This document shows, piece after piece, positions 5,951 to 11,208 of a stretch of 11,208 nucleotides of DNA (positions within the stretch are counted from its first letter, which is position 1; each line of letters opens with the position of its first letter). Origin of the DNA: Betaproteobacteria bacterium. GTDB taxonomy: Bacteria > Pseudomonadota > Gammaproteobacteria > Burkholderiales > SG8-41. The stretch is taken from NCBI GenBank assembly GCA_023266245.1, contig JAHFRO010000072.1, forward strand, positions 1-11,208, read 5' to 3'. Below the pieces are notes generated by a model that had not been told where the DNA came from, made no database searches, and was given only the letters and a program-made list of their open reading frames with translations. The translations under genes and the position numbers were made by a program.

Positions 5951-6448
5951 CTACAGCACCACCGGCCGGTCCGGCAGCTCATCGGGATTCGCGCCGCGCG
6001 GCGGGAAGTGCCGCGCGAGCAGCGCGGTGATTTCCCTGATTCCCTGCAGCACGCCTCCCTCGAACCGTCGCGCGCGAAACGCCTCTTCCATGCGGCGGCA
6101 GATCGCGTCCCACTCGTGCTGTTTGACTTTCGCGCTGATGCCGCGATCGGCGACGATCTCGATGCGGCGGTCCACCAGCTGCAAGTAGATCAACACGCCG
6201 CTGTCGTGCTCGGTGTCCCACACGCGCAGTTGCGAGAACACTTCGCGTGCGCGGTGGCGTGGCGTCATGCCTTTCAGGAGCGGCAGAAGATCGAGCCCCG
6301 CATCCACCGCAAAGCGCAGCTCGCCTTCATGGGAGCTCTCGGATTCCTTGATCGCGGTCTCGATGCGTTTCAGCGTGGCCCGCGGAAACGCGCGATGGAT
6401 GATCCACTGCGGCGCGAACAGGTGCTTCAGTATGCGTTTCGCGCTCAT
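5951..6448 (-). CDS. TPM-domain protein without signal peptide
   Basis: A 165-residue protein with one TPM (DUF477/YgcG) domain, about residues 20-150, and no signal peptide or clear membrane segment. Recognisable features are the RVWDTEHDSGVLIYL strand and VDRRIEIVADRGI, which correspond to the DGALLVIAKNDRKLRIEVGYGL block of the neighbouring TPM protein. The ATG at 6448 shares one base with the preceding TGA (TGATG), and GGGAGGGAG lies upstream. The GTG just before it is less likely. It is last in a LemA-TPM-TPM set, an arrangement common in proteobacteria and of uncertain biochemical role; TPM proteins have been linked to photosystem repair in plants and to envelope functions. Family is confident, function unknown. 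Confidence 0.85.
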   Translation of the reverse strand: MSAKRILKHLFAPQWIIHRAFPRATLKRIETAIKESESSHEGELRFAVDAGLDLLPLLKGMTPRHRAREVFSQLRVWDTEHDSGVLIYLQLVDRRIEIVADRGISAKVKQHEWDAICRRMEEAFRARRFEGGVLQGIREITALLARHFPPRGANPDELPDRPVVL

Positions 6449-7302
6449 CACCAGCTCCCTCCCGCACCGCCGCCGCCGGAACCGCCGCCGCCGCCGCTAA
6501 AGCCCCCGCCCCCCGAGGACCAGCTCCCGCCGGAGGACCCGACTCCCCCCGAGTAGCCGCCCCAGCCGCCGCGCGTGCCACCGAAGAGGGAAACGATGAA
6601 TGCGATGATGGCGACGATGACGGCGATGGCGAGCGCGCCGATGATCGTCCATGCGATCACGCCGGTGATGACGCCGATGAGGCCGGCGCCGACGAACCTG
6701 CCGAACAACGCACGGAGGAAACTGCCGATCACGAACACGAGGATGAAGCCGATAATCAGCAGATTCTCGAAATCGGCAAAGCCGAACCCGGTCTGCTGGC
6801 GGGATTTGGGCGGCGGGAACGGCTCGCCGTCGATGAGCCCGATCATGCGGTCCACGCCCGTGGTGATCCCGCCGTAAAAATCGCCCTGCTTGAAGCGCGG
6901 CACAATGGCTTCATCAACGATGCGTTTGGCGATCGCGTCCGGGATCGCGCCTTCCAGCCCATAGCCCACTTCGATGCGCAGCTTGCGGTCGTTTTTCGCA
7001 ATGACCAGCAGTGCGCCATCGTCCACGCCCTTGCGGCCGAGTTTCCACGCATCGAAGACGCGGATCGCGTACTGCTCGACGGTTTCCGGCTGTGTGGTAG
7101 GCACCAGCAGTACAGCGACCTGGCTGCCCTTGCGCGCTTCGAGTGCTGCGAGCCTCTGCTCGAGCGCGCTGCGCTGATCCTGGGAAAGCGTGGAAGTGAG
7201 GTCAGTGACACGCGCCGTGAGCGGGGGCACCGCCACCTGCGCGGCGACCGCCACGGCGTGCAACAGCAAAGCCGCGGTCACGACTTGCGCGAGCCGGGCC
7301 AT
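6448..7302 (-). CDS. Secreted/membrane TPM-domain protein with Gly-rich tail (YgcG-like)
   Basis: A 284-residue envelope protein. The ATG at 7302 (MARLAQVV) has AGGA upstream and begins a signal peptide (about 1-21, ending AVAAQ). The TPM domain covers about 25-155 with DGALLVIAKNDRKLRIEVGYGLEG at its core. Hydrophobic segments at about 180-200 and 205-240 look membrane-spanning. From 241 the tail is almost all Gly/Ser/Trp and ends GGSW, typical of the YgcG group. It starts 34 bp after lemA and overlaps the next TPM gene by one base, so the three are probably co-transcribed. An open frame continues upstream of 7302 but reads shadow sequence of lemA. Confidence 0.9.
   Translation of the reverse strand: MARLAQVVTAALLLHAVAVAAQVAVPPLTARVTDLTSTLSQDQRSALEQRLAALEARKGSQVAVLLVPTTQPETVEQYAIRVFDAWKLGRKGVDDGALLVIAKNDRKLRIEVGYGLEGAIPDAIAKRIVDEAIVPRFKQGDFYGGITTGVDRMIGLIDGEPFPPPKSRQQTGFGFADFENLLIIGFILVFVIGSFLRALFGRFVGAGLIGVITGVIAWTIIGALAIAVIVAIIAFIVSLFGGTRGGWGGYSGGVGSSGGSWSSGGGGFSGGGGGSGGGGAGGSW
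6465..6497. repeat. GGC/CCG trinucleotide-rich tract in the TPM gene tail
   Basis: Nearly uninterrupted CCG-type triplets on the plus strand encode part of the Gly-rich C-terminus on the minus strand. Being triplet-based, length changes would keep the reading frame. Confidence 0.6.
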
Positions 7303-7336
7303 GAATCCTGTCTTATTCGGCGGGCGCCACTGGGGC

Positions 7337-7954
7337 CTACTTCGCGGCGGGCTGCGGCGCCGGCGCGCCAAAGTCCACCTTGGGCGCCTTGCTGATTTCC
7401 TTCTCGTCCTCGACCGTGAACTGCGGCTTCTCCTTGAAGCCGAACAGCATGGCGGTAAGGTTGCTCGGTAATGAGCGCACCACCACGTTGTATTCCTGCA
7501 CCGCCTTGATGTAGCGGTTGCGCGCCACCGCGATGCGGTTCTCCGTGCCTTCGAGCTGCGCCTGTAGGTCTCGGAAGTTGGCATCGGACTTGAGCTGAGG
7601 ATAGCGTTCCACCACCACGAGCAGGCGCGCCAAGGCGGAGGAGAGCTCGCCTTGAGCAGCTTGAAACTTCGCGAACGCCTGCGGATCGTTGATCAGCTCG
7701 GGCGTGGCCTGGATCGCACCCACCTTGGCGCGCGCGTTGGTGACACCGAGCAGCACCTGCTGCTCCTGCGCGGCGAACCCCTTCACCGTATTGACGAGAT
7801 TCGGCACCAGATCGGTGCGGCGCTGATACTGGTTGATGACCTCGGCCCACCCCGCCTTGATCTGCTCGTCGGTGGACTGAAGGGTGTTGTAGCCGCAGCC
7901 CGACAGCAAAAGCGCCGCCGCTAGCGCAAGCAAAGTCACGATCCGTTCGACCAT
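7337..7954 (-). CDS. lemA: LemA family lipoprotein
   Basis: A 205-residue member of the LemA family, helical envelope proteins of unknown biochemical role that usually sit next to TPM proteins. The N-terminus is hydrophobic with lipobox LSGC (Cys20), so a lipoprotein is predicted rather than the single-anchor form. The family core follows: YNTLQSTDEQIKAGWAEV, then YQRRTDLVPNLVNTVKGF (43-60), and ERYPQLKSDANF. The tail is short and Ala/Pro-rich. The ATG at 7954 has GGGAG about eight bases upstream; that site overlaps the stop of the UDG gene, 10 bp away, suggesting coupling to the repair gene. Confidence 0.93.
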   Translation of the reverse strand: MVERIVTLLALAAALLLSGCGYNTLQSTDEQIKAGWAEVINQYQRRTDLVPNLVNTVKGFAAQEQQVLLGVTNARAKVGAIQATPELINDPQAFAKFQAAQGELSSALARLLVVVERYPQLKSDANFRDLQAQLEGTENRIAVARNRYIKAVQEYNVVVRSLPSNLTAMLFGFKEKPQFTVEDEKEISKAPKVDFGAPAPQPAAK

Positions 7955-7964
7955 GGTGGGCTCC

Positions 7965-8726
7965 CTATGTGATTTCTATATTAGATGGAGGCGGCGGCGC
8001 TTTTTGCAAGTCACTCATCACCCGCACCGCGAAACACAGGTCCACCCACCCTTTCGCCTTGTCGGGAAGATTGCGCAGCAGATACGCGGGGTGATAGGTG
8101 ACGATCAGGGGTATGCCGCGAAATTGGTGAATCTGTCCGCGCAGGCTCGCAATGCTCGCGTCGCGCGCGAGCAGATTGACCGCTGCGACCTTGCCGAGCG
8201 CCACGATCAATCTGGGCCTGATCAGCTCGATCTGGCGGTGCAGGTAGGGCTCACAGGCAAGCGCCTCGCGCGGCTCGGGACTGCGGTTGCCGGGCGGCCG
8301 GCATTTGATTAGGTTCGCAATGTAGACGTTCTGCCCGCGTTTCAGATTGATCGCGGCGAGCATGCTGTCGAGGAGCTTCCCCGCCTGTCCCACGAAGGGC
8401 TCGCCCTGCGCGTCTTCCTCGGCGCCGGGGCCTTCTCCCACGAACAGCCAGTCGGCGTTTTCGTCGCCGACGCCGAACACCGCCTTGTTGCGCTTCTCGT
8501 GCAGCGGGCAATCGGTGCAGGAGGCGACCCGCGCCTTGAGCTCGGCCCAGGCGAGGCCCATGATGGCGGCGCGGCGGTCGTCCGCGCCGGTCAGGCGTGA
8601 CTCGTGACTCGTGACCCGTGACTCGGGAACCGCAGCCGCTTCCTCTTTGGCGGCGGCGCGCCCGCGCAACTGCCAAAGCGGGGTGAGCCCCATCTCCTCG
8701 AGCATGAGATCGCGGCGGCTTTTCAT
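7965..8726 (-). CDS. Family 4 (4Fe-4S) uracil-DNA glycosylase
   Basis: Removes uracil from DNA to start base excision repair. Of 253 residues, the four iron-sulfur cysteines are Cys70, Cys73, Cys142 and Cys158 (CTDC, KCRPPGNRSPEP, ACEP). Motif one is GEGPG (97-101), then GEPFVGQAGKLLD, and the C-terminal motif is YHPAYLLR (His212). The start MKSRRDLMLEEMGLTPLWQLR matches the conserved N-terminal helix of beta/gammaproteobacterial forms, so I keep the ATG at 8726 despite a weak upstream GGGG. Between that helix and the catalytic domain a linker includes ESRVTSHESRL, encoded by a heptanucleotide tandem repeat. The gene follows rimI after about 140 bp and is 10 bp from lemA. Confidence 0.93.
   Translation of the reverse strand: MKSRRDLMLEEMGLTPLWQLRGRAAAKEEAAAVPESRVTSHESRLTGADDRRAAIMGLAWAELKARVASCTDCPLHEKRNKAVFGVGDENADWLFVGEGPGAEEDAQGEPFVGQAGKLLDSMLAAINLKRGQNVYIANLIKCRPPGNRSPEPREALACEPYLHRQIELIRPRLIVALGKVAAVNLLARDASIASLRGQIHQFRGIPLIVTYHPAYLLRNLPDKAKGWVDLCFAVRVMSDLQKAPPPPSNIEIT
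8596..8627 (-). repeat. Heptanucleotide tandem repeat inside the UDG gene
   Basis: On the minus strand four 7-nt units of the form CGRGTCA follow each other, ending in CG. Seven is not a multiple of three, so gain or loss of one unit would shift the UDG frame after about residue 35-45. The same unit occurs outside genes at 8834-8863 in the opposite orientation. Confidence 0.8.
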
Positions 8727-8747
8727 CTGGAACCCCTGTCAAACTCC

Positions 8748-8802
8748 AAAATCAGCCGCCAAGAAGAATAAAAACAGAAACCGATCCACGAAGGGCGCAG
8801 AG
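8748..8802 (-). repeat. Composite dispersed repeat upstream of UDG
   Basis: On the minus strand it reads CTCTGCGCCCTTCGTGG, then a T-rich spacer, then CTTGGCGGCTGATTTT. The layout matches 2240-2325, but the 9-nt units are fewer and degenerate. It ends about 20 bases before the UDG start codon, so it would form most of that gene's leader. Confidence 0.65.
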
Positions 8803-8833
8803 TAAATACGAGTAACAGCAAGCGGAAGCCTGT

Positions 8834-8863
8834 CGAATCACGATTCACGAATCACGACTCACG
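8834..8863 (+). repeat. Intergenic heptanucleotide tandem repeat
   Basis: Four units of the form CGAATCA, CGATTCA, CGAATCA, CGACTCA followed by CG. It ends four bases before the rimI stop codon, between rimI and UDG. The unit family is the same as inside UDG, in the opposite orientation. Confidence 0.75.
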
Positions 8864-8867
8864 CTTT

Positions 8868-9329
8868 TCAAAGCTGGAGCTGCATCACGACGGCATCCTC
8901 GCGGCTGGGACCCGCCGGATAGTAGCCGCGTCGCGTCGCGATCTCGGAAAAGCCGGCGAGGGCATAGAGCGCGCGCGCCGCGGCGTTCGACGGCCGCACC
9001 TCGAGCAGGATCTTCTGCGCCGCATAGTCGCGCGCAAGTTTAACCACGAAACTGAGCAGCTCTCGCCCCAGTCCCCGTCCCTGCCACGGCGCGGCCACGC
9101 TCAGATTGAGCAGGTGCGCCTCTCCGGCGGCTATCATCACCACGGTATAACCGGCGATCGCGCCGCCGCATTCGACGATCCAGCAGTGATATCCCGCGGC
9201 GAGCGAATCGCCGAAGTTGCCGTGCATCCACGGATGGGGGTAGACCGCCTGCTCGATCGCGGTCACGGCGTCGAGATCGCCGCCGGTCATGCGCCGGTAG
9301 CGCGGCAGCATGTCGAGTTGCGCACTCAT
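8868..9329 (-). CDS. rimI: Ribosomal-protein-alanine/GNAT N-acetyltransferase RimI
   Basis: A 153-residue GNAT acetyltransferase. RimI acetylates the N-terminal alanine of ribosomal protein S18 in E. coli. The acetyl-CoA loop is QGRGLG (83-88). The catalytic pair expected for RimI is visible: Glu110 in LLEVRPSN and Tyr122 in ALYALAGF. RRGYYP (133-138) is the usual C-terminal strand. The ATG at 9329 overlaps the stop of tsaB (ATGA), indicating coupled translation. The tsaB-rimI pairing is widespread, so the assignment is supported by context as well as motifs. Confidence 0.93.
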   Translation of the reverse strand: MSAQLDMLPRYRRMTGGDLDAVTAIEQAVYPHPWMHGNFGDSLAAGYHCWIVECGGAIAGYTVVMIAAGEAHLLNLSVAAPWQGRGLGRELLSFVVKLARDYAAQKILLEVRPSNAAARALYALAGFSEIATRRGYYPAGPSREDAVVMQLQL

Positions 9330-9997
9330 CGCTCATCGCTCCTCAACGCGACTTTGTCGCGGATATAGACCGGCGCCGCGTGCTCGGCGGGAACCGCTCT
9401 GCCCTGCTCGAATTCCGGGACCGCGAGCTGCGCGATGTCCCTCGCATGCGGGAACACCTGCGGCATGATAACCGAGAGGCGCCCGGCGTAACGCCGCTTG
9501 AGCGCCGCCTCATGCGCTGCGAAACCGCTCCCGCACCCGGTCCACGCACCCTCCGGCAGTGGCGGTGCCTTCTGCGGCGCGCACAGGCTCGGCGCGTGCG
9601 CGGTGCGCCAGCCGCCGTCTGCCCGGACGAACGCGGCATGATAGATCTCGCCCATGCGCGCATCCAGGCAGCATACCGCGCGCCCGGACTGAGCGGCCTG
9701 TGCCAGCGCGAGCAGCGTGCTCACGCCCACCACCGGCAACGAGGCGCCGATCGCGAGCCCCTGCGTCACGCCGCAGGCAATGCGCAGACCGGTGAACGAT
9801 CCCGGCCCCTGCCCGAAGGCGATGCCGTCGAGATCCTTCACCCGCACACCGTGCCGGCGCAGCAGTTCGTCCACCATCGGCAGCAGCAGCTCGGAATGCC
9901 GTTGCCCGGCAAGCGCATCGCGCGCGTCAACCTCGCCGTCGCGCCACAGCGCGACCGAGCAGTATTCCGTGGAGGTATCAAGGGCAAGAAGCTTCAC
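9326..9997 (-). CDS. tsaB: tRNA t6A37 biosynthesis protein TsaB
   Basis: Non-catalytic partner of TsaD in making threonylcarbamoyladenosine at position 37 of ANN-decoding tRNAs. With the GTG start at 9997 the protein has 223 residues and begins MKLLALDTSTEYCSVALW, the canonical N-terminus. GQGPGSFTGLRIA (62-74) is the family signature. An in-frame ATG at 10042 would add 15 residues (MVRLESRFKLQPLPD) not seen in the family as I know it. Neither start has a good Shine-Dalgarno, so the choice rests on family alignment. The gene overlaps rimI by four bases and is divergent from the dehydrogenase gene. Confidence 0.92.
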   Translation of the reverse strand: MKLLALDTSTEYCSVALWRDGEVDARDALAGQRHSELLLPMVDELLRRHGVRVKDLDGIAFGQGPGSFTGLRIACGVTQGLAIGASLPVVGVSTLLALAQAAQSGRAVCCLDARMGEIYHAAFVRADGGWRTAHAPSLCAPQKAPPLPEGAWTGCGSGFAAHEAALKRRYAGRLSVIMPQVFPHARDIAQLAVPEFEQGRAVPAEHAAPVYIRDKVALRSDER

Positions 9998-10064
9998 GTC
10001 CGGGAGTGGTTGCAACTTAAAGCGTGATTCTAGCCTAACCATCCAGCCGGCCGGCGTGCGAGCG

Positions 10065-10070
10065 TATAAT
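10065..10070 (+). promoter_or_regulatory. Possible -10 element of the dehydrogenase gene
   Basis: A perfect TATAAT about 60 bases before the GTG start, in the tsaB/dehydrogenase divergent gap. No good TTGACA-like box lies 16-18 bases upstream, so an activator or coincidence is possible. Confidence 0.35.
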
Positions 10071-10087
10071 GCGCACCTCTTCCTGCT

Positions 10088-10128
10088 GTTCTCTGTGTTC
10101 TCTGTGACCTTTGTGGCTGAAAGGTTTT
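10088..10128 (+). repeat. 9-nt-period repeat forming the dehydrogenase leader
   Basis: GTTCTCTGT occurs twice, followed by GACCTTTGTGGCTGAAAGG and TTTT. It has the same architecture as the other 9-nt-period copies. Its 3' end contains GAAAGG (10119-10124), seven bases before the GTG start, so the repeat appears to supply the ribosome binding site. Confidence 0.7.
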
Positions 10129-10131
10129 GAC

Positions 10132-11184
10132 GTGCACGAATACAGGATTGCGGCGATCCCCGGGGACGGCATCGGCGTGGAGGTCATCGCCGCCGGACTC
10201 AAGGTGCTGGAAGTGCTCGCGGGCCGCGACCGCAGCTTCAAGCTGAAAGTCGAGCATTTCCCGTGGAGCAGCGACTACTACCTCAAGCACGGCCACTATA
10301 TTCCCGAAGGCGGATTGGAGCAGCTCAAGCAGTTCGACGCCATCTTCTTCGGCGCGGTGGGCTCGCCCAAGGTACCGGATCACATCTCGCTGTGGGGCCT
10401 GCGGTTGCCGATCTGTCAGGGCTTCGACCAGTATGCCAACGTCCGGCCGGCGCGGGTGCTGCCCGGTATCAAGAGTCCGCTCCGCAACGGCGAGGCGATC
10501 GACTGGGTGGTCATCCGGGAGAACTCCGAAGGCGAGTACTCGGGAAGCGGCGGGCGCGCGCACCGGGGGCTCCCCGAAGAAGTCGCTACCGAGACCTCGG
10601 TGTTTACGCGGGCGGGCGTCACGCGCATACACCGCTACGCCTTCGAGCTCGCGCGCAGCCGCCCGCGCAAGCACCTGACGCTGGTCACCAAGTCCAACGC
10701 GCAACGCCACGGCATGGTGATGTGGGACGAAATCTTCTACGAAGTGGCGAAGCAGTATCCGGACGTCGAAACCCGGCGCGTGCTGGTGGATGCGGTCACC
10801 ACGCAGATGGTGCTCAAGCCGCAGACGCTCGATACCCTCGTCGCCACCAATCTGCACGCCGACATCCTGTCCGATCTTGCCGCGGCGCTCTCGGGCAGCC
10901 TCGGCATCGCACCGACCGCGAATCTCAACCCGGAGCGCAAGTTCCCCTCGATGTTCGAGCCGATCCACGGTTCGGCGTTCGACATCACCGGCAAGGGCAT
11001 CGCCAACCCGGTCGCAACCTTCTGGACCGCCTCCCTGATGCTTGCGCACCTCGGCGAGAAGGACGCCGCGCAGCGGCTGATGCGCGCCATCGAGGCCGTG
11101 ACCGGCAAGCGCATCCACACTCCCGACCTCGGCGGCGAAGCGACCACCGAGATCGTTACCGAGGCGGTGTGTGACAGCCTGTGA
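10132..11184 (+). CDS. dmlA/ttuC: Tartrate/D-malate dehydrogenase family protein (TtuC/DmlA-like)
   Basis: An NAD- and divalent-metal-dependent beta-decarboxylating dehydrogenase of the isopropylmalate/isocitrate dehydrogenase superfamily. DmlA/TtuC members oxidise D-malate or tartrate. From the GTG at 10132 it has 350 residues, beginning MHEYRIAAIPGDGIG. DAIFFGAVGSPKVPDHISLWG (69-89) and FDQYANVRPARVLPG (98-112) are close to E. coli DmlA. Superfamily catalytic residues are present: Arg105, Arg129, Tyr136 (RENSEGEY), Lys187 (TKSN), and metal ligands Asp220, Asp244 and Asp248. The signature reads NLHADILSD where NLFGDILSD is common. NPERKFPSMFEPIHGSAFDI closes the NAD site. A TTG 21 bases upstream is in frame but less likely. 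LeuB itself is an alternative, but DHISLWG favours the DmlA/TtuC branch. Confidence 0.88.
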   Translation: MHEYRIAAIPGDGIGVEVIAAGLKVLEVLAGRDRSFKLKVEHFPWSSDYYLKHGHYIPEGGLEQLKQFDAIFFGAVGSPKVPDHISLWGLRLPICQGFDQYANVRPARVLPGIKSPLRNGEAIDWVVIRENSEGEYSGSGGRAHRGLPEEVATETSVFTRAGVTRIHRYAFELARSRPRKHLTLVTKSNAQRHGMVMWDEIFYEVAKQYPDVETRRVLVDAVTTQMVLKPQTLDTLVATNLHADILSDLAAALSGSLGIAPTANLNPERKFPSMFEPIHGSAFDITGKGIANPVATFWTASLMLAHLGEKDAAQRLMRAIEAVTGKRIHTPDLGGEATTEIVTEAVCDSL

Positions 11185-11208
11185 GTTCCCGCCTCGGCAG
11201 CGGAAAGG

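Noticed and set aside
7303..7584. Upstream extension of the secreted TPM protein frame
   Set aside because: It reads Arg/Ser-rich shadow of lemA and would bury the signal peptide that begins at the ATG at 7302.
8596..8863. CRISPR array
   Set aside because: Repeat units are 7 nt and directly adjacent, with no spacers and no cas genes.
9998..10042. TsaB start at the ATG at 10042
   Set aside because: It would add 15 residues ahead of the canonical MKLLALDTST start and has no better ribosome site; kept only as an alternative.
10030..11118. 362-codon minus-strand frame opposite the dehydrogenase gene
   Set aside because: Shadow of a confidently assigned plus-strand gene; the translation is low-complexity and has no family features.

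Overview
The window looks like a high-GC proteobacterial chromosome, most likely a betaproteobacterium. The basis is the tsaB-rimI-udg gene order, a LemA/TPM cluster behind it, a CbbQ/NorQ plus CbbO/NorD pair, and several families of short dispersed intergenic repeats. The taxonomic call is an inference from gene order and protein style, not from a marker gene.

Left end (1-2103, all genes on the minus strand): an integron-type cassette region. A complete cassette (652-2019) carries a secreted alpha/beta-hydrolase lipoprotein. Its two ends show the cassette hallmark: a 9-nt core at the cassette head is exactly complementary to the outer core at the cassette tail, and the tail is followed by a foldable attC ending in a perfect GTTRRRY core. 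The next cassette in the array carries a beta-carbonic anhydrase that runs off the left edge. A decayed fragment of another gene sits between the cassette head and the hydrolase. No integrase is visible in the roughly 9 kb on the upstream side, so this looks like a cassette cluster without an integrase (CALIN) or a displaced array.

Middle (2104-5950): a noncoding strip with hairpins and 9-nt-period repeats, then a two-gene minus-strand operon. It encodes a CbbQ/NorQ-type MoxR AAA+ ATPase and an 837-residue CbbO/NorD-type von Willebrand A protein. Together such pairs remodel a metalloenzyme (nitric oxide reductase or RuBisCO in characterised cases). No client enzyme gene is present here. The operon is bracketed by a 29-bp inverted repeat with one mismatch.

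Right-middle (5951-10042): two minus-strand gene groups. The first is UDG (family 4, Fe-S) - lemA - TPM - TPM, tightly spaced. Upstream of it lies tsaB-rimI (4-nt overlap), for tRNA t6A synthesis and protein N-acetylation. A heptanucleotide tandem repeat lies inside the UDG reading frame, and a second copy lies between UDG and rimI.

Right end (10043-11208): divergent from tsaB, a plus-strand tartrate/D-malate dehydrogenase-family gene. Its GTG start follows directly after another copy of the 9-nt-period repeat. Several real genes start with GTG or have weak Shine-Dalgarno sequences. The long antisense reading frames over the cbbQO and dehydrogenase genes are shadows caused by high GC.
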